Assembly: GCF_014839805.1 (NCBI RefSeq)
Contig: NC_051118.1
Location: 6,998,391-7,062,390 of the forward strand
DNA: 64,000 nucleotides
Direction: 5' to 3'
Origin: Manduca sexta
Taxonomy: Eukaryota > Arthropoda > Insecta > Lepidoptera > Sphingidae
The notes under the pieces were generated by a model. The model was given only the letters and a program-made list of their open reading frames with translations. It did not search any database and had not been told where the DNA came from. Positions 33,001-45,239 of the stretch are shown here, piece after piece (position 1 is the first letter of the stretch; every line of letters starts with the position of its first letter). The position numbers were made by a program, and so were the translations under genes.

Positions 33001-33666
33001 AAGTATACGAAATCGCGAATATTGCTTTCCTTTTGATCAGTGGTGTTATTTTTTAATACGTGAAGAGATTGATAAGAGTGTAACAAGTCAAAGTAGTGTG
33101 CCAGAATTGGATAAAGGAAATTCATAGTCTGTTTACCCCTATGGGACTAGAGAGCGTGATACTATGTATGTACTTTTTGAAGGTATTTCCTAGTACGTTA
33201 TGCCATTAAGTTTTACTTGCAGCGTGCGGGAAATGAGGAACACCTTTTCTGTTACTTTTCCTTTGAAAAAATAGCCTATATTATAGGCGGGGCTGTGTGT
33301 GCAAACTCTGGTAAAATGTTGCCTATATGCAAGAATGTTTATGTGCTAAATTTCATCCAACAATGTTCAGAGGAGTCTGCAATTACTTCTTATAAACAAA
33401 CATCTAATCTTCACCATATGGCATATATCTTTTTCCTCCCTAAACAAATCCCAACCTGCTACGAAATAGATATTGCTACCCACCCCCACGGGGATAACGC
33501 GTGAACATACGTCCAGTCCCGCAAACAGAACCGAATATCAATTACTGTAATCCCATAACGGGGCGCGTGTTGAAAATCATAGTAATAATGACCCGAGGGA
33601 GAACGAATCATTTAATGAAGTTGTTATTGTGTTTTACCCGTCTGTGTAAGGAGGGTTATGTTTTTT
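33001..33666. other. unassigned; repeat-like block
   Basis: 33215-33400 reads like a generic insect repeat ('gcctatattataggcgggg', 'gtgctaaatttcatcc'). The 95-codon ORF there is not a recognised protein. Confidence 0.35.
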
Positions 33667-33957
33667 TACTTTTATTGACGAGACGAGCTTCCCGTTCGCC
33701 TGATGGTAAGTGATACGACCGCCCATAAACAATAGAAACACCATCCAACACCTTGAAATACAAAGTATTGTTTGGTAGTCCACTGCGCTCGCCATATTGA
33801 GACATGAGATGTTTTATCATGTCCAGAAGTTACACTGGCTACAATGTCCTTCAAACCGAAACAAAACAGTGGCTATACACTGGTTGACGGCAGAAATAGA
33901 CATTGCTGTGGTACCTACCTAGGGGACTCTCACATATGAGAAACCTACCACCAGTAA
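33667..33957 (-). repeat. LINE-B 3' end
   Basis: Full-length for the family, from the complement of the A tail ('tttttacttttattgacgagacg') to 'gaaacctaccaccagtaa'. Confidence 0.8.
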
Positions 33958-33959
33958 TC

Positions 33960-34210
33960 AACTTACCTCAGTAGGCAAACAAGCAAGCAGTTCGCCTCAT
34001 GGTAAGCAGCATCGCCCATGGACTTTGCAATGCCAGGAGCACAACCAAGCCGTTGCCCACCGCGGTCTGCTTGCAGTCTTCGTGATAGATAATGACCAGG
34101 CAAAAGTTCTATTGTGTACAGAGGCTTGGCTACTGCAGTATCAGCCGTATCACTGATGGCCCCTAGGTTAAGGGGCCTGTATGTAAGAGTCAGGGCCCTT
34201 GTAATCCTAT
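33960..34210 (-). repeat. LINE 3'-end-like repeat, third family
   Basis: Plus strand begins 'caagcagttcgcctcatggtaagcagcatcgcccatgg' (key block 'cgcctcatggtaagcagc'), parallel to LINE-B's 'cgcctgatggtaagcgat' but otherwise different. It continues to 'aggggcctgtatgtaa'. Confidence 0.5.
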
Positions 34211-34458
34211 GACAGTGTAAACTCGTAACGCGGTCATGCGGCAGCTGCCCAATACAGATTCTAAAAAAAATATTAAATGTAAAGTAACCAAAGCCTAAGT
34301 CTTTGACTTGATTTGCTTGATCGATCATTCCCGTACGTCGAAACTAGAATGAATTCACCAATTCCATTAAAAAAAATCCGTACGCTCAATTAGGTTATTC
34401 TCTATATTAAAGCGGGAGAAGGGGAAGTGGGGAAGGAACATGTTCTCTCGACTTCACT

Positions 34459-34720
34459 ACATAGTATAAAACAAAGTCGCTTTCTCTGTCCCTATGTCCC
34501 TTTGTATGCTTAAATCTTTAAAACTACGCAACGGATTTGATGCGGTTTTTAATAGATAGAGTGATTCAAGAGGAAGGTTTATATGTATAATATCCATTAA
34601 ATAGTGGAGAAATACTGTTATTTTGTTATGTTATACCCGTACCCGTGTAACGTTCACAGTTTTTCTGTAGTGTATTTAGTATCAGCATTGCACCGGTGCG
34701 AAGCCGGGGCGGGTCGCTAG
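34459..34720 (+). mobile_element. Helitron-like element ending CTAG
   Basis: Starts with 'agtataaaacaaagtcgc', has 'actacgcaacggatttgatg' in the interior and ends 'gaagccggggcgggtcgctag' before T (34720/34721). The 3' end matches Helitron rules. The 5' start is uncertain. Confidence 0.5.
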
Positions 34721-35002
34721 TAACCTATAATTCATACTTTTCTCATTCCCTATATCAACTTGTGCCCCCCTAAGCCATCGGCTGGCGACGCTCTTGCCTG
34801 ATCCACCCCCTATTAAAAATAAAAACAATTTCTACAAGTGCTAATATGTAATCCCTTCCCTTGTGATTAGAGGTGTGAATGGCATAGCAAGGGGTAGATA
34901 TTATCGCGTCCAATCATATCAGATATACGACACTCAGTAATGGTCTCAAGGGTATTGTGGTTGGTAACTGATTATTTGGTTTATAGAATGCTCTTTGGTT
35001 TA

Positions 35003-35130
35003 ATACACTCACGCCTTTTGTTCTTGAAGGGGTAGGCAGAGGTGCAACCGGTGCACCATCTTTCAGCTATTGGTATTCCATTCTCGGAGGGCTTGGGCGA
35101 GTCTATCACCATATCAGAGTTGGGTAGTAG
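35003..35130 (-). repeat. SINE-C fragment
   Basis: Blocks 'cacgccttttgttcttgaaggggtaggcagagg' (in parts) and 'tatcaccatatcag'. The tRNA-like head is missing. Confidence 0.65.
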
Positions 35131-35204
35131 CTGGGAGGAAATAATTATAAGGATAATAGAGATATTTCATGATTCCTGAGAGGGTTATGCAGTCATATAA
35201 AAAT

Positions 35205-35455
35205 TTAAAATAATTTATTTCTTATTTCACGAGCCTATAAATGAACTGCTCAAAACTTTTTTTTCTTTTCTCACTTTATCATGGTTACTGTAGTCTTTAC
35301 TCTAAACTGATTGAAAAGATCAACACCAGAGTTTCTTGCCCGTTCTTCTCTGGTGAAAACTGCTTTCCGAACTGGTGGCAGAGTTAATATTGACGGAATC
35401 AAAATAATGTATAACACTTTACAGATTCAAATAAATCATATCATTTCATTTCAGT
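35205..35455 (+). repeat. non-LTR 3'-end repeat, copy 2
   Basis: Partner of 4349-4597. Ends in 'aaataaatcatatcatttcatttc'-type tail. Confidence 0.7.
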
Positions 35456-36289
35456 TTCTAGTAAGTTGTTACTAAGTAGAAAACCCAAAATAGGGACCGT
35501 CGATTTATTAAAACTCAAAACAATGAAAATATTTGTTACTCTGTTTAAGTTGTTGGCTGGTTAGACAATGTACTCATTTACTAATGGTGAAGTTTGTAAT
35601 ATGTGTATAATTAACAATTAAATTACACATAATTCCGTAATTTTTCAATTTGAACACACCCGTGTGTACGTCAATATAAATTATGGTTCTTTGTTCCAAA
35701 CCGGCTAGATAAATTAAAAAAAAATAATTAAGTATTTCTCAGATTAACCTAGCGGATGATAGTCGTAAATAAAAAAACAGCTATCTATCTTCATTAAAAA
35801 AAAATATTAATTCTGATTTCATTTTCTTAAATTTACAGCTACCCTATTCCCTAAGGAACATCCAGTCCATTAGCCGACAAGTGTTATTATAATGACCGGG
35901 AATCGAACCGGCAACGCGCCATATGATCTGATTAGCACCCCCGCCCTTGCGATGCTATCTCCGCACTTTACTATAAGGGTTGGCAGGAATTGGTATGTGA
36001 CAGATATTTTCCCAGCGAAAGCGTCTGGTCCTAATATCAACTACTATTTATTTTATTTTTATTTCACCCAAAACAGGTTACAATAAAATACATTTTCAAG
36101 TATTGTCTAAAGTATTTTAACATAACTATAACTCAAAATTTCTGTTTCGGAATTAATATTAAGTATTTATGAGATATACATAGTATTAAACAGCTAACTA
36201 GATTTTTTTACAGTTATACAGGACCCAATTATAATGAATTGATAAAATGTAGATTTTTTTAGACAGAGCCACCAGTACGGCAAATTGAC
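35456..36289. other. unassigned AT-rich region
   Basis: No gene recognised. A 'gggaatcgaaccggcaacg' stretch near 35900 resembles a tRNA B-box complement, so a decayed SINE head is possible. Confidence 0.35.
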
Positions 36290-36460
36290 CCCACTACACC
36301 TGATAATAAGTGGAGTGGGGTCCAATAAAGAGTCGACTATCGACGGCTCAGCAGTCGTCACAATTATGCCGGCCTGTTGGATCCGGATATACACAGGCTG
36401 ATCCCGATTTAACACCTTGTGTACGATGATCGCCATCCAGGCAGATATAAAACATATCTT
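36290..36460 (-). repeat. LINE-D 3' end
   Basis: Blocks 'gtggagtggggtccaata', 'cacaattatgccggcctgttgg', 'gtacgatgatcgccatccagg'. Minus sense. Confidence 0.75.
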
Positions 36461-37109
36461 ACTTTACTTTAACAGTCATACACATGTAAAAATCATAACC
36501 TCTCTTCCTCTATCGGGTAAAAACAAAGTCGCATGCCCTATCCGAGGACCCAAGAGCCCACCGACGCGCTGTAACCCCACACCGCGCGGCGCGGGATAAA
36601 TTATACTGAGTTTTATATCGCCTCGTTGGTGGTTCACCCTCAGATCTTATCGATGTTGTAAAATTGTAACTAAGCTGTTTAGTGAGGTGTTGTTTTACGA
36701 TGACTTTATTTGTGGAGTTTTGGTGATGGCTGAAATCATTGAATGCCGTTGCCGTTGAAAATGTTATAGGAAATGAGGTAATTGTTGGTGTCTTATCCCC
36801 CAGTGGCCGTTCTGAGCCGAGGTTCGTAACTTGTTGGTGGCTTGCTTATTATAATAATGTATTGGAAACTATTATCACATATATATTTAATTCAAAATAA
36901 CTTGATAATCAATTTGTCGACAAAATAGTAAGATCCTATCCACGGATGAATTTCGGAGAGTGCGTTGACATAGCATTTTAAATTTTAATTCAGTTTCTAG
37001 TGTCAGTATGGTTGCTTAATTTTTGAGAGGGTTGCGAGCGTCTAGGCGCTCACTCAAGTCTGGTGTGTACAAGGTGACCTTTGTCAGACTAACAAACGTA
37101 AAACAAGTC
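36461..37109. other. unassigned; short GC-rich patch
   Basis: 36530-36600 is GC-rich ('ccaccgacgcgctgtaacc', 'cgcgcggcgcggg'). No coding signal. Confidence 0.35.
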
Positions 37110-37405
37110 ACTTGGTGGTAAGTCTCTCATATGTGAGAGTCCACCTAGGTAGGCCACCACTGTAATATCTATTGCTTCCGCCAATCATCAGTGTGTAGTC
37201 ACTGTTCTGTTCCGATTTGAAGAACATTGTAGCCAGTGTAACTACTGGACATAATGAGACTTAACATCTCACGTCTCAGGATGACGAGCGCAGTGGAATA
37301 CCAAACAATACTTTGTAATTCAAGATGTTGGATGGTGTTTCTATTGTTTAAGGGCGGTTGTATCGCTTATCATCAGGTGAACGGAAAGCTCGTCTCGTCA
37401 TTATA
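37110..37405 (+). repeat. LINE-B 3' end, sense
   Basis: Runs from 'ggtggtaagtctctcatatg' to 'gctcgtctcgtcattataagcaa' and an A-rich tail. It carries the family 'ttatcatcaggtg' motif. Confidence 0.8.
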
Positions 37406-37449
37406 AGCAAAAACAAAAAAATCAAGGAAAAAGATGTGGACATATTGCA

Positions 37450-37735
37450 CTATAGCCTAGTACAATGGGAAGGAGTGCGAAGTCCGTAGGCTCAGGAGTC
37501 ACACGCCTCTGACTTTTCGAAGTTTGTTAAATTCTTTATCTACTTTGCTCTGAAAGTTAAGAAAAATATCGTTACCTACATACCTCAGAACCTTAATAAG
37601 AATTTCGAAGGTATCCATTCCAAGTTTGCCGCCAATTAGCCAGCGCGGTGGACTGATGCCTAAACCTTGGTAGTAGGGGCAGCCGGTGCCCACTTCAATG
37701 GTGGGCAATATACTAATATAGGACTGGTATTATTA
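37450..37735 (+). repeat. SINE-A copy, full length but diverged
   Basis: A-box-like 'tatagcctagtacaatggg', body with 'ccagcgcggtggactgatgcctaaacc', and a tail ending 'ttattatatta'. Confidence 0.75.
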
Positions 37736-37737
37736 TA

Positions 37738-38005
37738 TTAACACCCATACACAACATCACGCATTTATCCCCAAAGGGATCTGCAGAGGCGCAACCAGGG
37801 CACCCACTTTTCACCAAGTGTGTTCCGTCCCATGATGTGATAGGGAGTGAGCCTATCGCCATATCGGGCACAAATTCCAGACTCCGGGCTGATACTGAGC
37901 AGAAAAACCCAAACAACACTTTGCCCGACCCGGGATTCGAACTCGGGATCTCAGAGCGCTGTCGTAGTACGCATGCAGTACAACTACACTACCTAGACAG
38001 TCCAG
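37738..38005 (-). repeat. SINE-C, well preserved with tRNA head
   Basis: The complement of 37930-38000 shows the tRNA-like head with B box GAGTTCGAATCCC and an A-box-like 'tagtgtagttg'. The body runs leftward to 'cacgcatttatccccaaag'. Best copy for defining the family. Confidence 0.8.
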
Positions 38006-38039
38006 AGATTATTATTTTAAAGATTTTTATACGGATGCG

Positions 38040-38405
38040 GTAGAGTTACTCTATGAATCCCTCCTAGCTGAATTTCCTGACGTCCTAGGTTCGAATCCCC
38101 GGTCGGGCCTAAAATAATTGTGACTGACTTTTTCCATCTTAAACATAACGCAATCGCAGCTCGGAGTCAGGAAGTTGTTCGGTGTGATACCCCCGTGCCT
38201 CGGAAAGCACGTAAAGCCGTTGGTCCTGCGCCTGATCTCTCCGGTCATGTCGGATTGCCGTCTCACCGGACTGTGAGAGAGTGTGAAGGAACAGAGAGTG
38301 CACCCGTATTTTGCACACACACTTGTGCACTATAATCTGCGTACTTGGCTGATCTCTGTTGAAATTGGCCGTGCCCGAAATTCGTCTACGAGGGATTTAT
38401 TCAGA
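38040..38405 (+). repeat. SINE-L copy with tRNA head
   Basis: Head with B box GGTTCGAATCC near 38090, then 'gaagttgttcggtgtgataccc', 'gcacgtaaagccgttggtcc', 'catgtcggattgccgt', 'cacacacttgtgcactataat' and 'gctgatctctgttgaaa'. The 3' part recurs at 9085-9305. Confidence 0.75.
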
Positions 38406-38640
38406 AACTTATAAACAAATCCGAACAGAGCCAGGCTAAATCGTCAGTGTACAATAAACATCGGAATAATATTTACGACTTACACAGACGTCATAGTATG
38501 ACACGTCAGCGGGTTCAAGTTACATTGCAACATAAGAAACCTATATTTTTATTGATCTGGAATGTGCTGCGAATTATTTATAGGAATTATGTGTCCATTA
38601 TAGGGTCAGTTAAGACCTCGCATTATTATCTGACCACTAA

Positions 38641-38880
38641 CCCCTATTCATAAACGTTATTTATCTAAGGACGGGAGCATTGCTGTGATAACAAGTCTGT
38701 TTTTCAGTGCTGACGGTATGGCAGCCTTCGCAGTGGTCGTAAGACATGGGGCCGTTGTGATTGGCTAATATTGAGGTGCAACTTGAATCTAGTTGGATAT
38801 CAGATTAACAAAGCTGAGAAACAGACCTGTTATCACAGCAATGCTCCGTCCTTAGATAAATAACGTTTTTGAATAAGGGG
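38641..38880. mobile_element. 240-bp MITE with long inverted repeats
   Basis: Terminal inverted repeats of about 65 bp: CCCCTATTCATAAACGTTAT at the left against CCCCTTATTCAAAAACGTTA on the complement of the right. They then continue nearly identically through 'atctaaggacgg' and 'gcattgctgtgataaca'. No ORF. The target duplication is ambiguous. Confidence 0.88.
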
Positions 38881-40422
38881 ATAAGTTTATACACCACGCC
38901 TCTCTTTTCAGGGGCAAGCAAAGATAATGTTAGGTCCTCTCTATAACAGCGGGACAATGCTTTCGACTTTTATTGGGCACAATTCCAGACTTCAGACTGT
39001 TATTAATTATAATTATTCAAAATTTCACAATTATTGGTGTTTTATAGGGACTTTGAAGCAATGATATTTCATATAATAAAGCTATAAAATGAGCATGCGC
39101 AATTTGAAAGCTCGAAATTTTCCTATTGGGGACAATGTTATACTTTACTAGCATTTGTCTACGAATGCGATTCCATTTCAAGAATGTGTGTTGTATGCAA
39201 ACAGAATAAATTTTTCGTTTATTTTAAACCCTCATTTAGTTACTTGCTGATTGACTTTTGCTTGACAGACTCTATATTAATTACTAATAATTAACAGTCA
39301 TATTCATTTTCCAAGTTATTTGACGAATCATTCTCCAATAGGCATTACAATATGGCATATAATACTTTCTAAGAACCATCATATACTCTAAAAAAATATT
39401 TCAAATAATCCAAAGTTGGCAGGTACGCGCAGACTTGATAGCGTCCCCATAGCTCACCGCAGCGCATCCGTCGGCTCACATCCGAGCGTGATGCATCAAA
39501 CCACCGATTGGAAGCGACGGAGCCCGTACAAGGGCAAGGGATGCGGTGGCTTCCCTTATATTACCTTTTGTTATAATGTATAAACAATTGATGTTTACGG
39601 ACTACGGCTATACGCAATCTTAATAAAATAATGACCTATTTAAAAATTGATAATTTGTGGCAGTCGTCGGAAAACTAATTTTCGTTTGCTACCATTTTTT
39701 TAAGCTATAAAATTGAGCTTATTAAACAAATTAAAAAATGAAACCTATAGCATGAAAAAAAAGAGAATAAACCAAAAGGTCGCAAACAGAAATTGGTTGT
39801 TTGACGATTCCCACAAATTGGCAATTTTGGAATGGGTCATTATTTTAGTAAGAATGCGTATATATTATTTATATACATAAATAATCATCGAAATTCGATG
39901 TTTCTGGATATTTAAAGAGAAGTAATAAATAAGAGAGTGTAATAGAACTCAAATTTGCGATTTTTTAATTCTGTTTGACAGCGCACATATCCGAAACTGC
40001 TGAACGGATTTTACGTATCTTTTATTTTAGTTTAGTAACCATGGTAGCCTTTTACTTTTTGGCAGCAGGAAGAGACATTCTAAGGCGGATGTTCTTTTAT
40101 AATCTATTCTTAACTTAGAAAATGCTCTCAATTAATAAAGGAATAATGAACATTTTCTTTTAAATTATCATAAAATTTCCGGAGTAAATTGTTACAATCC
40201 TGCATTCAACTGCGCAAAAATATGCATACAGTATTTGCTACATTTTCCCTTACCAGTAAAACTGGAGAAAACGACGCCCGCGCATGTCTGCGTTCCCACG
40301 GTTTTAGCTGATCGAACAATTACTTCATAATCGTTGAGTAAACATCATTGGATCGACAAATCTTTAAAGATTATATAATGCAGAAACGTAATATTCTTTA
40401 ATAATGCCTAAATTGTTTTTAA
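38881..40422. other. unassigned; one GC-rich island
   Basis: 39420-39560 is GC-rich and CpG-dense ('ccgcagcgcatccgtcgg', 'gaagcgacggagcccg') in AT-rich surroundings. No conserved ORF was seen on either strand. Confidence 0.4.
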
Positions 40423-40576
40423 TCTATACTAATATATAAAGCTGAAGAATTTATTTGTTTGAAAGCGGTAATCTCGCAAACTTCTGAACCGAAAATGTTT
40501 CTTTTTTCATTAATAGCAAGCTATATTACTGTTGAGTACTTTTGTCCCGGGAAAATTTTTTCGGAGCCGAGCTTAG
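40423..40576 (+). repeat. Helitron-like 5' end fragment
   Basis: Begins TCTATACTAATATATAAAGC after A, followed by 'tgaagaatttatttgtttgaaagcgg'. Same 5' end as the elements at 29141 and 29429. Confidence 0.6.
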
Positions 40577-40599
40577 AGCCTTATTTATGACAATGTATA

Positions 40600-40745
40600 C
40601 TTGTAACACGTTCGGGTTACGTAATCTTCGTGAAATTAGCACGGAATGATATTCTGTATCCCAATTTCTATTGTCTTAATCGTGACGCGGTGCGTTACGT
40701 GTTTGTTACGCACTGTCAAAACTAACTTGTGCCATAGACCTTTTA
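40600..40745 (+). repeat. dispersed repeat, copy 1
   Basis: About 140 bases ('cttcgtgaaattagcacgg', 'tttctattgtcttaatcgtgacg', 'gtgccatagac') matching 63836-63990. Class unknown. Confidence 0.65.
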
Positions 40746-42184
40746 TGATTGTTTTTACTTGCAACAGCTATACTGTATACTACTGTACTGTATATTACAG
40801 CTGTATAGTATTGATGCATTCATAACTAGTCATAGTTAACAGCTAATCGTTCGATGCGTCCCAGCCTTTTAGTTGCTTAAAACAACTATGGGTAATGCCA
40901 TCCACATTGACGAGGCCAGTTAATTTCTGAGCGCGCGTTTCGCGGGGTAAGGAGACTGATTTTTTTTGTTGTAAGCACTGTCTATTTTGCACTAAAACAT
41001 AAACAGAAGATACCACACTTTAACTGTAAGCAATTAGGAAAATTAATGAGGTGGGATATTTTTGATGCACTTATAATATTACCAAGTTTGTTAGTTGTAT
41101 ATAAATTACTATTATTTAGTCTTTGGCCAAACGCGTCAGACCATTGCCAAGGTTAAGTTTTTACTTACCGGACAAGAAATACGCGCGATAAGTATTTCAA
41201 AACTACCGCGGCACATCAATGGTGCCAACATAAACAAGCATAGTTCTTAGAACCGCAAAGGAGTCTCGTTACAAAGAAGTGTTTATAAAAATATAGGTTT
41301 TATTAACCTATTGACACGTTTTGTTTGTATTAAAATATAGGAAGGGTTGGAGAGGAAAGATATAGTTTGGTGTGGTTGAATTCGTCTATACTGTTTTTAA
41401 TTTGCTTTCATTTAGTACTTGAAGCCTGTTACTGGGATTTATCTGATGTCCTTCTTCATGATAAATTTGAAGGACTTACTGTTGTTTCATCTTTATATAT
41501 GTTGCCTATTGGCATTTAGTACAATTTAGATAATAATCATAAGCTAGTGCTTGTATCGGAACTTATTGGATCAACTAAGGCTAACCAAAACAAGACCAAA
41601 ATCCAACGACATTTCATTATTAATATTTTTTTTTATTATTAATAAATAAATGTGGTCCGCGATAAACATTAATTATAAAAATATATGCAACAATAATTTA
41701 ATACCAGGATCCTATAAATACAAAGGGCCTGTTCTGTATCAAGAGAGCGTCGCGCAGGCGCCGCTCACGTCGACAAAACATGCGCAACGCTGACTCAGAT
41801 TAGTCGAAACACCACGTTTGATTTATGCACGCCTGGTACTTTTAGCCGATGTACCACTTTCGATTGTCAAAGCAATTTAAAATTTGTTTGAACTGTTTGA
41901 AGGGAGGGGGCATCGCCGCGTTATTCTCGGTTATTAAAGAGATCTTTTGTCGGTTATGTTAGCCTAGTAATTTTAACAGTTAACAATGACCTTTTCGGTT
42001 AAATGAAGGCTGGCTAAGACGGAGGTTGTTTTGTTTATTACTTTTTTTGGGTAGTTAGTTTATTTATTTATTACATCAAACGATTTTTAACTAGTTCTTT
42101 TATATTTATTATATAACTTTATTCAATCTCTAAATAGCTATTTACATATTTAATTTTTAACATCATGGCCAGGGCATTTGGTAG
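40746..42184. other. unassigned; CpG-rich patch at 41735-41840
   Basis: 'cgtcgcgcaggcgccgctcacgtcg' (parts) lies next to the first copy of a 17-bp motif (41824-41840) that recurs at 51.2 and 58.5 kb. No gene recognised. Confidence 0.4.
41824..41840 (+). promoter_or_regulatory. conserved 17-mer, site 1
   Basis: TATGCACGCCTGGTACT. See also 51153-51169 and 58502-58518. Function unknown. Confidence 0.35.
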
Positions 42185-42395
42185 ATCCTGCAGGGAGTAG
42201 TCCACTACGCTTGCTTAGTACGGGTAGGCAGACTTCTCATGGCTTCTCCTTCTCTCCTTCATCGTTAAATCAAGCGGTAATTCACAAGGAATATACACAT
42301 AACTTTAGAAACGTCAGAGTTGCGTGCCTTGGGTTTTGAACATCCGAACTTCCGTCTCGGCAGTTCGTTCAACTCCCAACTAGGTTATCGTTGCA
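42185..42395 (-). repeat. SINE-A copy
   Basis: Complement shows the head ('cgataacctagttggg', 'gaacgaactgccgagacgg') and the 'cggtaattcacaagga' body block. The 3' end is truncated. Confidence 0.7.
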
Positions 42396-42590
42396 TCTCT
42401 GCTATTTCGTATGAAGAGCCAACGTTTTCTTCTAAGTAGTTTATGGCTTGAATTTTCTTATAGTCAAAATAGTATAGCGGGCGCTTAGCAGTGGAGCAGC
42501 TTGTATTGTGGTATGAAAATTTTAGACCCATTATCAGGTGTCAAAAACGTTACCCGACGCGTTTTGAACTAATTCATGTGTCAAACAAGT

Positions 42591-42680
42591 TAGTACTTTC
42601 ATTTATAATAATAATATCAGCCCTGTATTATATACTAGTACTTTCATTTATAATAATAATATCAGCCCTGTATTATATAC
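42591..42680 (+). repeat. 45-bp tandem duplication
   Basis: Two copies of a 45-base unit starting at 42591 and 42636. Each includes part of a SINE-A tail ('atatcagccctgtattatat'). Confidence 0.9.
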
Positions 42681-42725
42681 TTGCCACTGCTGAGCACGGG
42701 CCTCCTCTACTACTGAGAGGGATTT
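42681..42725 (-). repeat. SINE-A 3' end
   Basis: 'tgccactgctgagcacggg', 'cctcctctactactgagagg' follow the duplicated tail. Confidence 0.75.
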
Positions 42726-42735
42726 CATTTAACCG

Positions 42736-43481
42736 CCAATAAAATCCATAGCACGAGATTCCAATTTCCCTCACTATATCATATTTCCATAACCATAAAC
42801 CGACCTTTTCAACCATGACCCCGTCGAAAAAGTCATTAACGTATAATCAATAACATCAGTATAAAAATTTCCCCGACGGCCTCCCAAAGCTATTACAATA
42901 AAGAAAATTATAATATTTTTATTATATTTCGATGTTAAAATCGTCGGTCGAGCCGCGTAACATAATACGAGGAAACCAGATAGCAGACAGTATGGCGCGG
43001 ACTTAACATTACTTTTAATTTTTTACGTTGGAATATAAACTCACAGGACTTTTATCTGTGGTAATTTTTTTGTATCGTGTGCGTTCCGCTTGTTGATGAA
43101 CGGAGCTTGTCTTTGGGCGCCGAATTAGGTAATGCGTTTGTTTACGTGTCGATGGTTTATAAAAAATGATGTCTCTGGTTTCTTTATGGTGAGGTGACGT
43201 TTATCTTGGAAGTCGTTCTAATTAATTAGATAAGATAAGCGGTCCTAATCTAGAATGACTTAACTCGGTTTTTCACATTACAATGAATCAACGATCTGTA
43301 GTAGTCAAAAAATTGTTTAATTATTTTATGGACTGCGTTTTGGTTATGTAACCAAATGTTTAGAATCCATTGACGTCGATCAATGTATTGTGTGAGTTTT
43401 TCGAATTTAAAAATCACCCATCATTTCGAGTTTAAAGAAATATATGGCTATTGTCTGTCTAGTCTTTAGAATACTTACTGG
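42736..43481. other. unassigned region
   Basis: No gene or repeat family recognised. Confidence 0.4.
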
Positions 43482-43790
43482 TGGTAGGTCTCTCGTATGT
43501 GAGAGTTAGCCTGGGTAGGTACCACAGCAATGTCTATTTCTGTCACCAACCAGCAGTGTGTATACATACTCTGTTGTGTTCAGGTTTGAAGAACATTGTA
43601 ACTAATATAACTACTAGACATAATAAGATTTACCATCTCATGTCTTAAGATGGCGAGCGCAGTGGAATACCCAAACAATACTTTGCAATTCAAAGTATTG
43701 AATGGTGTTTCTACTGTTTACGGGCGGTCGTATCGCTTACCATCAGGCAAACGGCAAGCTCGTCTCGTCATTCAAAGCAATAAAAAAAAA
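43482..43790 (+). repeat. LINE-B 3' end, sense
   Basis: From 'ggtggtaggtctctcgtatg' to 'ctcgtcattcaaagcaataaaa'. It contains 'cgcttaccatcaggcaaacgg'. The 69-codon ORF over it is incidental. Confidence 0.8.
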
Positions 43791-44157
43791 CATCCGCGTT
43801 ATACAAATGTAGAGATCTCCAAAATCAAACCTAAACATCCCCAACAACCCAAATCCTAAAAAAAAACATACAAATGTTTCAAACGTCAATTAAATTCTAA
43901 TTCGGTTTGCTCATTAAAGCGCGTGTCGTTTGAAACGAAACGTTCGAACCATTACGTAGAACGGAACGGTGTCGGGTGGCAAAAATATTTGTCATGTCAC
44001 CAAAGGGGTTTGGGTTGTATCAAACGTTGCTATTGTTGGGTTTGGCGCTGATAATTAAGATGTTAAAGATTTTAGTCAAGTTTAAATGTAACTGGCATTG
44101 ATTTGTCGTTCATGGCGTAGCTGTGTGCCTTACGCTTTGTGGTAATAGTATATAATA
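43791..44157. other. unassigned region
   Basis: No gene or repeat family recognised. Confidence 0.4.
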
Positions 44158-44240
44158 ATAATAATAATATCAGCCCTGTATTATATACTTGCCCACTGCT
44201 GAGCACGGCCTCCTCTACTACTAAAAGGGATTAGGCCTTA
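44158..44240 (-). repeat. SINE-A 3' end
   Basis: 'aataatatcagccctgtatt', 'cccactgctgagcacgg', 'ggattaggccttag'. Confidence 0.8.
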
Positions 44241-45239
44241 GACCATAAAAAAATAGTCTGTTATATAATCTATATGTGTGCGAAATTATATCTAAGTTCG
44301 TTCAATAACTTTGCGTTTATTACTAACAAATATCGAAACGTCTTCACAAAATTGAGCATTTCTTATGTGTCTCCAGTAGAACCAGCGGGAATCTCTCTTT
44401 CGGATTCATAATGTTCCTTCTTAAATCTTTTATAAATCTAATAAACTTAATAACTTTCTGTAATAAAAAAAAAACACAATTTCCCCTAGGCCGTAAAGAA
44501 CTATTAATTTCCATGCTCAAGTTATTAACATGGGTAAAGAAAAAAAACTGAATTGAAAATCAATAAATTTTTTAAAAAAAATGTTACAAATACTCTTTAC
44601 TAACCAAAAAATTCCCACATGTCAAAGGTCAGATATAATGCGAAAATAAATTTTAACCCTTTCAGGGTCAACTAACCGAAGGGTTATCAATACAATCAAC
44701 TCGACAATTCTCCGAAAAGTGACCCTTTCTCTGATTGCCTTTTCATTCGAAATTGGCAGGTAATAAAAAAAAACGTTTTTTTCGAATTTCGAAGTAATCT
44801 AAAACCGCATGCACATGTACTACTAAAAAACTTTTTGGTTTTAACAATATTGTTTTTTTTTTCGCAAAAATATCATATTTCTAGTTTAAATGTCGAACCC
44901 TATTTGTAACACATGTGTATGATCGAGGTGCTTTGGAAACAAAAGGAAGTGTCAATCTTTAGTATTTTTTTTTACAAAGAGCAATGTATTTTCAGCGGCG
45001 GCAGCTATAGATGTTTATTTTAGGAAATGTTCGTCATTTTATTCGAACTACCAATTTTCCTTATATTGTCGACATTTGTCTAAAGAATATTATTAAACAT
45101 GGTAAATTATTTCTTCTTCATTCCCATAACTCATGTTCCAATGAGCCAAATGGCCCGGCAAAATTCTTGCGACTGTCGTGATCGTCATGTTTTGTTCGAA
45201 TTATAATAAACTGTTATTACTCCCACACAGAAGCCCGAT
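44241..45239. other. unassigned AT-rich region
   Basis: No gene or repeat family recognised. Confidence 0.4.

Noticed and set aside
33217..33504. 95-codon ORF
   Set aside because: Sequence reads as a dispersed insect repeat and has no protein family features.
35890..35915. Possible tRNA gene suggested by a B-box-like 'gggaatcgaaccggcaacg'
   Set aside because: No acceptor or anticodon stem could be paired. More likely a SINE head remnant.
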